A stretch of 45,455 nucleotides of DNA from Sanguibacter suaedae (GTDB taxonomy: Bacteria > Actinomycetota > Actinomycetes > Actinomycetales > Cellulomonadaceae). Shown here one piece after another: positions 26,090-35,420 of this stretch. Numbering within the stretch: the first letter of the stretch is position 1; each line of letters starts with the position of its first letter. The stretch spans positions 1 to 45,455 of the forward strand of contig NZ_JAEINH010000014.1 in assembly GCF_016342785.1 (NCBI RefSeq), given 5' to 3'. A program made the translations under genes and the position numbers. The notes beneath the pieces were generated by a model, which was not told the DNA's origin, searched no databases, and saw nothing but the letters and a program-made list of their open reading frames with translations.

Positions 26090-29000
26090 TCAGCGCTCGA
26101 AGGCGCGCTGCACCAGCTCCGTCTGCTCGACGAGGTGCTTCTTCGCCGAACCGGCCGCGGGCGACGCCGACGCGTGCCGCGACACCACCCGGACGGGACG
26201 GCCGATCTCCTGCGGGGCGTTGAGCGCGATGAACGGCCACGCCCCCTGGTTCTCCGGCTCGTCCTGCACCCACACGAGCTCTGCGTCACCGAACGGGGCG
26301 AGCGCCTCGGTGAGCACGTCGCCCTCGAGCGGGTACAGCTGCTCGAGCCGCACGATCGCGGTGCGCGTGTCCCCGGCCTTCTCGCGCTCGGCGACGAGGT
26401 CGTAGTACACCTTGCCGGCGCACATGAGGACCCTGTCGACCGTCCCGCCCGTCGAGGCGCGCGCCGCGGCCTCGTCGTCGCCGATGACCTCGCGGAAGGT
26501 CCCCGTGGTGAAGTCCTCGGGGGCCGACGCGGCCGCCTTGAGCCGGAGCATCGACTTCGGGGTCATCACGACGAGCGGGCGACGCGGGCGCTGGTAGGCC
26601 TGGCGACGCAGCAGGTGGAAGTGCGACGCCGGGGTGCTGGGGAAGGCGACCGTGAGGTTGTCCTCGGCGCAGAGCTGGAGGAACCTCTCGAGGCGGGCCG
26701 ACGAGTGGTCCGGTCCCTGGCCCTCGTAGCCGTGGGGGAGGAGCAGCACGACCGAGGAGTTCTGTCCCCACTTCTGCTCGGCGGACGAGATGAACTCGTC
26801 GATGATGGTCTGCGCTCCGTTGACGAAGTCGCCGAACTGCGCCTCCCAGAGGACGAGCGCGTCCGGGCGCTCCACGGAGTACCCGTACTCGAAGCCGAGG
26901 GCCGCGTACTCGCTCAAGGAGGAGTCGTAGACCCAGAACTTCGCCTGGTCGCCGGAGAGGTAGAGCAGAGGTGTCCACTCGGCGCCGGTGTTGCGGTCGT
27001 GCATGACCGCGTGACGCTGGACGAACGTCCCGCGGCGCGAGTCCTGCCCGGCGAGCCGGACGGGTGTGCCCTCCATCAGCAGGGAACCGAAGGCGAGGAT
27101 CTCTCCGTAGCCCCAGTCGATGCCGCCCTCGGAGGACATCTTGGCGCGCTTGTCGAGGAGCTGCTTGAGCTTCGGGTGGACCGTGAAGCCCTCGGGCGGT
27201 GTGACGTGCGCGTGCCCGATGCGGTCGAGCACCTTCTGGTCGGTCGCGGTCTTCCAGCCGACCATGGTGCCGGCGTCCTCGCGCTGCGACTCGGGCCGCT
27301 CGAGGCCGGCGACCGGTTCGGAGTCGGCGTCCGGGGTGTACCCCCCCTCGCGGGTCTCGGTGAACACCCGCTCGAGCTGGGCCTGGTAGTCCTGGAGGAC
27401 CTGCTCCGCCTCCTCCCCGCTGATGTCGCCGCGGGCCACGAGGTTCTCCGTGTAGAGCTTGCGGACGGAGCGCTTGGCCTCGATGAGGTTGTACATGAGC
27501 GGCTGCGTCATCGAGGGGTCGTCGCCCTCGTTGTGGCCGCGTCGGCGGTAGCAGACCATGTCGATGATGACGTCACGGTCGAACTGCTCGCGGAACTCGA
27601 ACGCGAGGCGGGCAACCCGGACGACGGCCTCGGGGTCGTCACCGTTGACGTGGAAGATCGGGACCTGGAGGCCCTTGGCCACGTCGGTGCAGTAGAGCGT
27701 CGAGCGCGACGACGACGGTCCGGTGGTGAAGCCGACCTGGTTGTTGATGATGACGTGGATGGTCCCGCCGGTGCGGTACCCGCGGAGCTGGGAGAGGTTG
27801 AGGGTCTCGGTGACCACGCCCTGCCCGGCGAACGCGGCGTCCCCGTGGATGAGGATCGGCAGCACGGAGAACCCGTCCCCGCCGAGGTCGATGCGGTCCT
27901 GCTTCGCACGGACGATCCCCTCGAGGACGGGGTCGACCGCCTCGAGGTGCGACGGGTTGGCGGCGAGGTAGACCTTGGTGGTCTCGCCCGACTCGGACGT
28001 GAACGTGCCCTCGGTCCCGAGGTGGTACTTCACGTCGCCGGAGCCCTGGACGCTCCGCGGGTCCTGGTTGCCCTCGAACTCGGCGAAGATCTGCGCGTAG
28101 CTCTTCCCCGCGATGTTCGCGAGGACGTTGAGCCGACCGCGGTGGGCCATCCCGATGCAGACCTCGTCGAGGCCCGACTCGGCCGCGCCCGAGAGGACGG
28201 CGTCGAGAAGGGCGATGACGGACTCGCCGCCCTCGAGCGAGAAGCGCTTCTGCCCGACGAACTTCGTCTGGAGGAAGGTCTCGAAGGCCTCGGCAGCGTT
28301 GAGGCGACGCAGGATGCGCAGCTGCTCCTCGCGAGGCGTGCGCTCGTACCCGGCCTCGAGGCGGGCCTGGAGCCACTTGCGCTGGGTCCGGTCGGCGAGG
28401 TGCATGTACTCGGCGCCGATGGTTCGGCAGTAGGAGTCGCGGAGCAGGCCGAGGACGTCACGGAGGGTCGCCTTGGGCGCGGAGCCGAAGCCGTTCGTGG
28501 GGAAGACGCGGTCGAGGTCCCAGAGCGTCAGGCCGTGCGTCTGGACGTCGAGGTCGGGGTGCTTGCGCTGGCGGTACGCGAGCGGGTCCGTGTCGGCCAT
28601 GAGGTGGCCGCGGGAGCGGTAGGAGTGGATGAGCTCGGCGATGCGCGCGGGCTTCGCGGCCTCGGCGTCGGCGTTGATGGTGTTGTCGCGGACCCAGCGG
28701 ACCGGCTCGTAGGGGACCCGCAGCGACGCGAAGACGCGGTCGTAGAACCCGTCCTCGCCGAGGAGCTTGACGCCGAGGATCCGCAGGAAGTCCCCGGACT
28801 GCGCGCCCTGGATGATCCGGTGGTCGTACGTCGAGGTGATGGTGAGGACCTTGGAGATCGCCATCCGGGCGAGCTGCTCCTCGGAGGCGCCGGCGAACTC
28901 CGCCGGGTAGTCCATGGCGCCCACGCCGATGATCGTGCCCTGTCCCTGCATCAGGCGGGGGACGGAGTGCACGGTGCCGATGGTCCCGGGGTTCGTCAGG

Positions 29001-29956
29001 GAGATCGTCGTGCCCTGGAAGTCCTCGACGGTGAGCTTGTTCCCGCGGGCACGACGGACCACGTCCTCGTAGGCGGACCAGAACTGTGCGAAGTCCATGG
29101 CCTCGGCGCCCTTGATGCTGGGGACGAGGAGCTGGCGGGTGCCGTCGGGCTTGGCCAGGTCGATCGCGAGCCCGAGGTTCACGTGGGCGGGCGTGACGAC
29201 GGCGGGCTTGCCGTCGAGGAGCGTGTACCCGTTGTTCATGGCCGGCATCTCGGCGAGCGCCTCGACGAGCGCGAAGCCGATGATGTGCGTGAAGGAGACC
29301 TTCCCGCCCCGTCCGCGCACGAGGTGGTTGTTGATGACGATGCGGTTGTCGACCATGAGCTTGGCCGGGATGGCCCGCACCGAGGTGGCGGTGGGGACCT
29401 CGAGGCTCGACTCCATGTTGGTGACGACCCGCGCGGCAGGGCCGCGGAGCTTCGCCACGTCGTCGCTGGACGTCGCGACGGGCGACTTGGCCCGCGTCTG
29501 CGGCACCTGGGCGTAGGGCGCCGTGGCCGGCTGCGCCGTGGCGACCGGGGGCGTCGTCGGTCCTTCGGCGTGGACCTGGCTCCCGGCGGACTCCGCGGCG
29601 ACCTGGACCGCCTGGGCCTGCTGCGTCGCCTGGGACCCGTGCCCGGGAGCGGCCTCTGCCGCGCGCTGCTGCGGCGGGCGGGCGTCGCCCGCGGCGGGCT
29701 CCGGTGCGGCCGCAGGGGCGTCGGTCGTCGGAGCCTTGTCCGCGGTGCCGGGCGTCGATCCGGACGAGGCCTCCTCCCCGGGTGTGTAGCTCTCGAAGAA
29801 CTCCCACCAGGCGGGGTCCACCGCGTTCTTGTCCTTGAGGAACTGCTCGTACAACTCGTCGACAAGCCACTCGTTCGCGCCGAAGACGGCACTCACGGCG
29901 CTGATCGACTCTGACTCAGCATTCGAGGACACGCTGGGATCGCCCACTTTCACCAC
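26090..29956 (-). CDS. kgd: Multifunctional 2-oxoglutarate metabolism enzyme (alpha-ketoglutarate decarboxylase/dehydrogenase E1-E2 fusion)
   Basis: 1288 residues. The N-terminus ([27 protein letters not shown]) is the peripheral-subunit-like start of actinobacterial Kgd/OdhA. A low-complexity Ala/Pro linker follows, then an E2-type acyltransferase core with [17 protein letters not shown] (about 370-388). The thiamine-dependent E1 part carries [24 protein letters not shown] and the [20 protein letters not shown] cofactor loop, and ends with [21 protein letters not shown]. It supplies the TCA step at 2-oxoglutarate. The start is uncertain: GTG 29956 is listed, and GTGs at 29953, 29947 and 29932 are in frame. 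In relatives GarA/OdhI binds this enzyme; no such gene is in view. Confidence 0.95.
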   Translation of the reverse strand: MVKVGDPSVSSNAESESISAVSAVFGANEWLVDELYEQFLKDKNAVDPAWWEFFESYTPGEEASSGSTPGTADKAPTTDAPAAAPEPAAGDARPPQQRAAEAAPGHGSQATQQAQAVQVAAESAGSQVHAEGPTTPPVATAQPATAPYAQVPQTRAKSPVATSSDDVAKLRGPAARVVTNMESSLEVPTATSVRAIPAKLMVDNRIVINNHLVRGRGGKVSFTHIIGFALVEALAEMPAMNNGYTLLDGKPAVVTPAHVNLGLAIDLAKPDGTRQLLVPSIKGAEAMDFAQFWSAYEDVVRRARGNKLTVEDFQGTTISLTNPGTIGTVHSVPRLMQGQGTIIGVGAMDYPAEFAGASEEQLARMAISKVLTITSTYDHRIIQGAQSGDFLRILGVKLLGEDGFYDRVFASLRVPYEPVRWVRDNTINADAEAAKPARIAELIHSYRSRGHLMADTDPLAYRQRKHPDLDVQTHGLTLWDLDRVFPTNGFGSAPKATLRDVLGLLRDSYCRTIGAEYMHLADRTQRKWLQARLEAGYERTPREEQLRILRRLNAAEAFETFLQTKFVGQKRFSLEGGESVIALLDAVLSGAAESGLDEVCIGMAHRGRLNVLANIAGKSYAQIFAEFEGNQDPRSVQGSGDVKYHLGTEGTFTSESGETTKVYLAANPSHLEAVDPVLEGIVRAKQDRIDLGGDGFSVLPILIHGDAAFAGQGVVTETLNLSQLRGYRTGGTIHVIINNQVGFTTGPSSSRSTLYCTDVAKGLQVPIFHVNGDDPEAVVRVARLAFEFREQFDRDVIIDMVCYRRRGHNEGDDPSMTQPLMYNLIEAKRSVRKLYTENLVARGDISGEEAEQVLQDYQAQLERVFTETREGGYTPDADSEPVAGLERPESQREDAGTMVGWKTATDQKVLDRIGHAHVTPPEGFTVHPKLKQLLDKRAKMSSEGGIDWGYGEILAFGSLLMEGTPVRLAGQDSRRGTFVQRHAVMHDRNTGAEWTPLLYLSGDQAKFWVYDSSLSEYAALGFEYGYSVERPDALVLWEAQFGDFVNGAQTIIDEFISSAEQKWGQNSSVVLLLPHGYEGQGPDHSSARLERFLQLCAEDNLTVAFPSTPASHFHLLRRQAYQRPRRPLVVMTPKSMLRLKAAASAPEDFTTGTFREVIGDDEAAARASTGGTVDRVLMCAGKVYYDLVAEREKAGDTRTAIVRLEQLYPLEGDVLTEALAPFGDAELVWVQDEPENQGAWPFIALNAPQEIGRPVRVVSRHASASPAAGSAKKHLVEQTELVQRAFER

Positions 29957-29995
29957 AGATCGCTACCGCTCGGGACGGTATTAGACGTCCTCCAG

Positions 29996-30016
29996 CCTAG
30001 GGCCTGAAGTCCTAGG
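29996..30016. repeat. Duplicated CCTAGG palindromes upstream of kgd
   Basis: Two CCTAGG hexamers (29996-30001 and 30011-30016), each a palindrome, are spaced 15 bp centre to centre and lie 40-60 nt upstream of kgd. Candidate regulator site; protein unknown. Confidence 0.35.
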
Positions 30017-30170
30017 TCACAGACCGGAAGTGGTCGTAATCACCCAACGAGTTCGGGTGTCGACCGCGCGGCTTCACCAGGAGGTAAACACCGGGCAACG
30101 TGGGTCTGGCATTCGTCCAAAGGTCGTGTCCGCTTCCCCTCGGAGGGGTATGCACGCCCGTACCTCCACG

Positions 30171-30201
30171 CCCTCGTGTTCGCTGATGGCGAACGCGAGG
30201 G
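30171..30201 (-). terminator. Terminator of the ABC permease operon
   Basis: 13-nt arms CCCTCGTGTTCGC / GCGAACGCGAGGG with a single mismatch and a TGATG loop, 28 nt past the permease stop. The rest of the 272-nt stretch between this gene and kgd holds the kgd leader and no supportable gene. Confidence 0.6.
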
Positions 30202-30228
30202 CGCGGGCTGCTGCTGCTGGACGAGGCC

Positions 30229-31029
30229 TCAGGGCACGTCGCGGCGCAGCGCGGTCACGGCCCCGACCGTCCCCAGCACGACCACGTACGTGGCCAGCAC
30301 GAGCAGCCCGCCCCACCAGGGCAGCAGCCCGGACAGCCCCGCGGAGCTGAAGATGCTGCCGCCGGTGATCGCCTCCCCGGCGGCTCCCGGGAGGAGCTTG
30401 GCGATCGACTCGCCGACGCCCCCTGCGGCGCCGAGCCCGAGGCGCAGGACGGGTTCGAGGAACTGGGTGTAGACGAGGACCACGACTATGGCGACGACCT
30501 GATGGGTCAGGGCTGCGCCGAGGGCGACCCCCAGGAGCGCCCACACGGTGAGCGCGAGCACGGACCGGCCGAGGAGGAGCCACGTCGCGGAGTCGTCGAG
30601 CAGCGTGGGTGACCCGGCGGCAGCGAGGACACCGGCACCGGCCGCTGCGGTCGCGGCCGTCCCCACGACCCCGAAGAGGACGCCCACGGGCACCATGGCG
30701 AGCAGCTTGGCGACGAGGACCCGGAAGCGGTCCGGGTCGGCGAGGAACGTCGGCGCGATGGTCCGGTGCCGGTACTCGGTGGTCACCGACAGGGCTCCGA
30801 CGATCACGGGGAACACGTACCCGAACGCCGCGGCGACCCCGTAGACCGACGCCGCGACGGCGGCGGGCCCGCCTGCGAGCCCGCTGTCCTCCGCGCCCGG
30901 GGCCGCGGCCACGCTCCAGGCGACACCGGCGCCCAGGAACGCCATGTACAGGGCCATGCAGACGAGGAGCACCCACCACGTGCGCGTGGTGACGATCTTG
31001 CGGTACTCGCTGACGAACGACGTCCTCAT
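30229..31029 (-). CDS. ABC-2 type transporter permease
   Basis: 266 residues with about six membrane segments, including WWVLLVCMALYMAFLGAGVAW, VAAAFGYVFPVIVGALSVTTE, VLAMVPVG-like and VLALTVWALLGVALGAAL, and the characteristic post-TM2 sequence TEYRHRTIAPTFLADPDR found in ABC-2 permeases. The short cytoplasmic N-terminus (MRTSFVSEYRKIVTTRTWW) is also typical. Substrate is not predictable. Its ATG overlaps the stop of the ATPase gene, so the two form one transporter. Such pairs often export antimicrobial peptides or modulate envelope stress, but nothing in the sequence proves this. Confidence 0.88.
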   Translation of the reverse strand: MRTSFVSEYRKIVTTRTWWVLLVCMALYMAFLGAGVAWSVAAAPGAEDSGLAGGPAAVAASVYGVAAAFGYVFPVIVGALSVTTEYRHRTIAPTFLADPDRFRVLVAKLLAMVPVGVLFGVVGTAATAAAGAGVLAAAGSPTLLDDSATWLLLGRSVLALTVWALLGVALGAALTHQVVAIVVVLVYTQFLEPVLRLGLGAAGGVGESIAKLLPGAAGEAITGGSIFSSAGLSGLLPWWGGLLVLATYVVVLGTVGAVTALRRDVP

Positions 31030-32000
31030 GCGTCCACTCCCGTCGGGGTCGAGCCCGGTTCCCGGTGGTCGAGGACCGGGTCGCCGGGCGGGGCGATCAT
31101 CCTGAGGAAGAGGTCCTCGAGGTTCTCGGAGCGGTCGGTGAGGCCGTGGACCTCGAGACCGGCCGCGTGGGCGGCGGAGCCGACCTGCGAGGTGGTGGTG
31201 CCACGGACGACGACGGTCCGTCCGTCGTCGGTGGTCTCGACGTCCCATCCCTGCAGCTTCACGAGGGCGGCCAGGGCGTCGGTGTCGGGCGAGGTCAGGT
31301 GGATGCGTGGCGCCGAGAGTGCGTCGAGGCCCGCCATGGGCGAGGCGTGCACCAGCTGGCCGCGGGCGATGATGACGACGTCGTCCACGGACTGCTGGAT
31401 CTCGGAGAGCATGTGGCTCGAGACGAGGACCGTCCGTCCCTCGGACGCGAGGTGCCTCAGGAAGCCGCGGAGCCACCGGATGCCCTCCGGGTCGAGCCCG
31501 TTGGCCGGCTCGTCGAGGAGGAGGACGCGCGGGTCCCCGAGGAGGGTGGTCGCCAGGGCGAGGCGCTGGCGCATCCCCAGGGAGTACCCGCCGACGCGCC
31601 GGTTCCCGGCAGCGGACAGCCCGACGAGGTCGCCCAGGTCGCGGCACCGTTGGTCGGTCGCGCCGGCGAGCGGCGCGTAGGTGCGCAGGTGGTCGAGGCC
31701 GGTCCGTCCGGGGTGGAAGCTCGTGGCCTCGAGGGCGGCGCCGACGGTGCGCAGAGGCTGCCGGAGAGTCGCGTAGGGGACTCCTCCGATCGTCGCGGTG
31801 CCCGACGTGGGCGTGGTGAGTCCGAGGATCATCCGCAACGTCGTGGTCTTGCCGGAGCCGTTGGGGCCGAGGAACCCGGTCACACGACCCGGGAGGACGT
31901 CGAGGCTGAGGTCGTGGACGGCGCGCACGGTGCCGAAGTGCTTGGTCAGCGACCGGACGGTCACGGTGCCGTCCGAGGGCGGGTGCTCGGTAGGTTCCAT
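31026..32000 (-). CDS. ABC transporter ATP-binding protein
   Basis: 324 residues. Walker A GPNGSGKT (45-52), signature YSLGMRQR (139-146), Walker B VLLLDEP (159-165), and the H-loop SSHMLSE are complete. An accessory C-terminal region (about 225-324) has the strand pattern seen in the DrrA/BcrA/CcmA-like group. ATG 32000 has no ribosome site; TAGGGT sits exactly 6 nt upstream, so the transcript is probably leaderless. An operator-like palindrome lies inside the promoter. It follows a histidine kinase gene on the same strand, with 42 nt between. Confidence 0.9.
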   Translation of the reverse strand: MEPTEHPPSDGTVTVRSLTKHFGTVRAVHDLSLDVLPGRVTGFLGPNGSGKTTTLRMILGLTTPTSGTATIGGVPYATLRQPLRTVGAALEATSFHPGRTGLDHLRTYAPLAGATDQRCRDLGDLVGLSAAGNRRVGGYSLGMRQRLALATTLLGDPRVLLLDEPANGLDPEGIRWLRGFLRHLASEGRTVLVSSHMLSEIQQSVDDVVIIARGQLVHASPMAGLDALSAPRIHLTSPDTDALAALVKLQGWDVETTDDGRTVVVRGTTTSQVGSAAHAAGLEVHGLTDRSENLEDLFLRMIAPPGDPVLDHREPGSTPTGVDA

Positions 32001-32006
32001 GCGGAG

Positions 32007-32036
32007 ACCCTATGTGTTCTACCTCGAGTAGAACAA
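32007..32036 (-). promoter_or_regulatory. Leaderless promoter of the ABC operon
   Basis: -35 TTGTTC (32036-32031), 18-nt spacer, -10 TAGGGT (32012-32007) on the minus strand, then 6 nt to the ABC ATPase ATG. The -35 overlaps one arm of the operator palindrome and the spacer contains the other. Confidence 0.6.
32015..32035. promoter_or_regulatory. Palindromic operator in the ABC promoter
   Basis: TGTTCTAC-CTCGA-GTAGAACA, perfect 8-bp arms around a 5-bp centre. It sits between the -35 and -10 elements, the usual place for a dimeric repressor. No GntR/TetR/MarR gene is adjacent in the window. It does not match the LexA box orientation (GAAC-N4-GTTC). Confidence 0.7.
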
Positions 32037-32042
32037 GTGGTG

Positions 32043-33143
32043 TCAGCCGAGGTCCGACGACGGCCCGGGGTCGGAGCTCGCGTAGGGCGAGAGCTTCGGG
32101 AGCGTGATCCGCATGGTCGCGCCGTGCGAGCTGTCCGCGACCTCCACCGTGCCACCGTGGAGGTCCACCGCCCACCGGACGATCGCCAACCCGATCCCGG
32201 TCCCGCCCGACCCCGTGCCGCCGGGCTGCACGCTGCCCGCCCCGCGCGCGAACCGCTCGAAGATCCGCTGGCGGTCCGCCTTCGCGATGCCCGGGCCCTG
32301 GTCGCACACGTCGACGACGACTGTCCCCGGGCCGGTGCGTGCCCGCACGGTCACCTCCGCCCCGAAGGGCGAGTGCCTGATGGCGTTCTGCAGCAGGTTG
32401 ACGAGGATCTGACGGAGCCTCTCGGCGTCCGCGGGGAGGGTCAGGCCCTCGGGTTCCACGTCGACCGCGAACGTCAGCTGCTTGCCGGCCTCGAGGGTCG
32501 AGACCGAGTCGACCGTGTCCTCGAGGAAGGTGCGGGCGTCCAGGTCGCGGATGGCGAGGTCGGCGGCGCCCGCCTCGATCCGGGAGAGGTCCAGGAGGTA
32601 CGTGATGAGGCGGGTGAGCCGCTCGGTCTGCGTGAGGGCCGTCTGCATGGTCGCGGGGGTCGGCTCGACCACGCCGTCGACGAGGTTCTCCAGCTGGGCG
32701 TGCAGCGCCGCCACGGGGGTCCGCAGCTCGTGGGAGACGTTCGCGATGAGCTCCCGCCGGACCTGGTCCGAGGACGCGAGGTCCTCGGCCATGATGTTGA
32801 AGGCCGTGGCGAGCTGCCCCACCTCGTCGCGGCTCGTCGCACGCACCCGCCGGGAGTAGTCCCCCTCGGACATCGAGCGGGCCGCTGCCGTCATCTCCCG
32901 CAGCGGGGACGTCATCCCGCGGGCGAGGAGCATGGTGAAGAGCATCGAGATGACGACCGCGAGCGGGAAGGTGCGGCTCGGGCCCAGGGTGTTGCGCAGT
33001 CCCACCCACGTGATGAGCGCGGCGAGGGTCACCGACGCCGCCACGAGGATGGCGAGCTTGATCTTCAGCGACGTGAACCGGTCCAGCGGCCGGACGTCGG
33101 GAAGGTGCGGGCGCAGGGGGCGCGGGTTGCGCGAGGCGGTCAC
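32043..33143 (-). CDS. Sensor histidine kinase
   Basis: 366 residues from a GTG at 33143, 11 nt after the response-regulator stop. Two membrane segments (about 30-49 and 58-75) enclose only a very short extracytoplasmic loop, so the signal is probably sensed in the membrane or intracellularly. HAMP follows (about 77-129, with TSPLREMTAAARSMSEGDYSRRV), then HisKA with His138 (ANVSHELRTPVAALH), N box NLLQNAIRH, G1 DQGPGI, and G2 GGTGIGLAIV. It pairs with the adjacent OmpR-type regulator. The target genes are unknown; the ABC transporter just downstream is a natural candidate. Confidence 0.9.
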   Translation of the reverse strand: MTASRNPRPLRPHLPDVRPLDRFTSLKIKLAILVAASVTLAALITWVGLRNTLGPSRTFPLAVVISMLFTMLLARGMTSPLREMTAAARSMSEGDYSRRVRATSRDEVGQLATAFNIMAEDLASSDQVRRELIANVSHELRTPVAALHAQLENLVDGVVEPTPATMQTALTQTERLTRLITYLLDLSRIEAGAADLAIRDLDARTFLEDTVDSVSTLEAGKQLTFAVDVEPEGLTLPADAERLRQILVNLLQNAIRHSPFGAEVTVRARTGPGTVVVDVCDQGPGIAKADRQRIFERFARGAGSVQPGGTGSGGTGIGLAIVRWAVDLHGGTVEVADSSHGATMRITLPKLSPYASSDPGPSSDLG

Positions 33144-33154
33144 GGCGGCGGCCG

Positions 33155-33889
33155 TCAGTCGTCCGCGGGCGGTTCGAAGGCGTAGCCCACGCCGTGCACC
33201 GTCCGGATGAGGTCCGAGCCGAGCTTGCGACGCAGCGCCTTGATGTGGGAGTCCACGGTGCGGGTGCCGCTCGCGTCGGCCCAGTCCCAGACCTCGGCGA
33301 GGAGCCGCTCCCTGGTCTGCACCGTCTTGGGGGAGCTGGCGAGCATGACGAGCAGCTCGAACTCCGTCGGGGTGAGGTGGACCTCCTCGTCGGCACGGTG
33401 GACCCGGCGCTGGGCCTTGTCGATGACGACGTCGCCCACGGTCATGGGCGGTTCGACGGTGCTCGCGGCCGACGCCTGCGACGCGCGGTCGACACGTCGC
33501 AGCAGCGCCTTGAGGCGCGCCACCAGCTCGCGCTGGGAGAACGGCTTGGTCATGTAGTCGTCCGCCCCGACGCCCAGACCGACGAGCATGTCCGTCTCGT
33601 CGTCGCGGGCGGTGAGCATGAGGACCGGCACCGGTCGGTCGGCCTGGATGCGACGGCACACCTCGAGGCCGTCGATCCCCGGGAGCATGACGTCGAGGAC
33701 CACGGCGTCGGGCTGCAGGCGTGCAGCGGCCTCGACACCGCTCAGGCCGTCACGGGCGACCTCGGTGCGCCACCCCTCGGCGGCGAGCCGTTGCGCGATG
33801 GCGGTGGCGATCGCGGGCTCGTCCTCGACGATGAGGATGGTCGCTCCCGCTGAGGACGCGCCGCCCGGGATCGTTGCGTTGGCTGCCAT
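33155..33889 (-). CDS. OmpR-family response regulator
   Basis: 244 residues from ATG 33889; ATG 33928 would add 13 residues. Receiver domain: ILIVEDE, phospho-acceptor Asp66 (VVLDVMLPGIDG), MLTARDD, YMTKPFSQRELVARL. A DNA-binding winged helix follows (LTPTEFELLVMLASSPKTVQTRERLL, DSHIKALRRKLG, IRTVHGVGYAF). It is the cognate partner of the kinase gene that follows it. GATTCT precedes ATG 33889 by 6 nt without a Shine-Dalgarno, hinting at another leaderless start, though the hexamer is weaker than others here. It is divergent from the CNNM genes. Confidence 0.92.
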   Translation of the reverse strand: MAANATIPGGASSAGATILIVEDEPAIATAIAQRLAAEGWRTEVARDGLSGVEAAARLQPDAVVLDVMLPGIDGLEVCRRIQADRPVPVLMLTARDDETDMLVGLGVGADDYMTKPFSQRELVARLKALLRRVDRASQASAASTVEPPMTVGDVVIDKAQRRVHRADEEVHLTPTEFELLVMLASSPKTVQTRERLLAEVWDWADASGTRTVDSHIKALRRKLGSDLIRTVHGVGYAFEPPADD

Positions 33890-34055
33890 GGGGCCAGAAT
33901 CCCACACGCGGCGGGGCGCTGTCGTCATCCTGTGGGGCGACCTGTGCGGTTCTCCGACGATCGTCCCCGAGGTCGACTACGATCCTTCACACGATGACCG
34001 CAGATGATGACCTGTCTCGACATATGTGCTCGCCCGTCCACCCTGGAGGTGGACG

Positions 34056-35420
34056 GTGCTGACCGAGTGGCTCGCCGTCGGGCTCGGCGTCCTCCTCACC
34101 CTCGGGACCGCGATCTTCGTCGCGACCGAGTTCTCACTCGTGACGCTCGACCCCGCGGTGGTCGGGGACGACGACGCGCACCGGCCCCCGGGCAAGGACG
34201 ACGCCGCAGCGCCCGGGGCGCCCCGCGACTGGCGCACGCGCAGCGTCCGCCGCGGCCTCAAGCACCTCTCCACGGAGCTCTCCTCCTCGCAGGTGGGGAT
34301 CACCGTCACGACGATCCTCCTCGGCTACACGGCCCAGCCCGCCGTGCAGGACCTCCTCGCGGCGCCGCTCGGCAGGACCGCTCTGGGCACGACCGCGTCC
34401 GGCGTCGTCGCGGCGACGCTGTCACTCGTCGCGGTGAACCTCTTCTCGATGCTCTTCGGCGAGCTCGTCCCCAAGAACTATGCGCTGAGCCGCCCGCTCG
34501 GCACGGCTCGCAGCGTCGTCCCGGTGCAGCGCGTCTTCACCCGGGCGCTCGGCCCGCTCATCCGGGTGCTCAACGGCTCCGCGAACGCCCTGCTCCGCAG
34601 GGTCGGGGTCGAGCCCCAGGAGGAGCTGTCCGGAGCGCGGTCCGCGTCCGAGCTCGCGGCCCTCGTGCGCAGGTCCGCCCAGGTGGGGACGCTCGACAGC
34701 TCCACGGCGCGGCTCATCACCAACGCCGTCGAGCTCGACGAGCTCTCCGCGGTCGACGTCATGACGGACCGCATGCGTCTCGCGGTCGTCACCCGTGACG
34801 AGACGGCGGCGGCCGTGATCGAGCTCGCACGCCGGACGGGCCACTCCCGCTTCCCCGTCATCGACGAGTCGCGGGACGACATCGTGGGACTGGTGCACCT
34901 GCGACGTGCGGTGGCCGTCCCATACGAGCGACGCGAGCAGGTGCCGGCCGCGGCGCTCATGGACGACGCACCGCGCGTCCCCGAGACCGTCCGCCTCGGT
35001 CCGCTCCTCGTCGAGCTCCGTGAGCTGGGCATGCAGATGGCCGTCGTCGTGGACGAGTACGGCGGGACGTCCGGCGTGGTCACCCTCGAGGACGTCGTCG
35101 AGGAGCTCGTGGGCGACGTCGCCGACGAGCACGACTCACGCCGCGCCGGGGCGCTCCTCGCGTCCGACGGGTCGTGGGTCGTGCCCGGGCTGCTGCGGCC
35201 GGACGAGCTCGAGGAGCGCACGACGGTCCGGGTCCCGCAGGGCCCGGAGTACGAGACGCTCGGGGGGCTCGTCATGGCGAGGCTCGGGCGGGTCCCCGTC
35301 GTCGGGGACACGGTCCGGATCGACGCGGAGTTCGAGGGGCGGCCGGTGACGGCCGTCGTCGAGGCGATGGAGGGCCGTCGCGTCGAGCGCGTGCGGCTGC
35401 GCACCGGAGGAGACGCATGA
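34056..35420 (+). CDS. CNNM/CorC-type hemolysin-family membrane protein, full length
   Basis: 454 residues from GTG 34056, with GGAGGTGG just upstream. N-terminal CNNM membrane domain (about 1-190: LAVGLGVLLTLGTAIFVATEFSLVTLDP, VVAATLSLVAVNLFSMLFGELVPKNYAL), then a CBS pair (VMTDRMRLAVVTRDETAA, MQMAVVVDEYGGTSGVVTLEDVVEELVGDVADEHD), then a C-terminal CorC_HlyC domain (DGSWVVPGLLRPDELEE ... VRLRTG). Family members are Mg/Co transport or Mg2+-sensing proteins; 'hemolysin' is historical. Its stop overlaps the ATG of a shorter paralogue, so both are made together. Confidence 0.92.
   Translation: MLTEWLAVGLGVLLTLGTAIFVATEFSLVTLDPAVVGDDDAHRPPGKDDAAAPGAPRDWRTRSVRRGLKHLSTELSSSQVGITVTTILLGYTAQPAVQDLLAAPLGRTALGTTASGVVAATLSLVAVNLFSMLFGELVPKNYALSRPLGTARSVVPVQRVFTRALGPLIRVLNGSANALLRRVGVEPQEELSGARSASELAALVRRSAQVGTLDSSTARLITNAVELDELSAVDVMTDRMRLAVVTRDETAAAVIELARRTGHSRFPVIDESRDDIVGLVHLRRAVAVPYERREQVPAAALMDDAPRVPETVRLGPLLVELRELGMQMAVVVDEYGGTSGVVTLEDVVEELVGDVADEHDSRRAGALLASDGSWVVPGLLRPDELEERTTVRVPQGPEYETLGGLVMARLGRVPVVGDTVRIDAEFEGRPVTAVVEAMEGRRVERVRLRTGGDA

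Noticed and set aside
25391-29914. A 1507-codon open frame antisense to kgd
   Set aside because: It mirrors the high-GC third-position bias of kgd on the opposite strand, has Val/Glu/Arg/Leu-rich composition without domains, and kgd itself is unmistakable.
30030-30060. GTGG...TCACC resembling a CRP/GlxR site upstream of kgd
   Set aside because: Several mismatches from TGTGA-N6-TCACA; below what I would call by eye.
30079-30102. Perfect AGGAGGT ribosome-site-like sequence upstream of kgd on the plus strand
   Set aside because: The nearest start (GTG 30100) is 15 nt away and opens no protein-like frame; probably chance in the kgd leader region.
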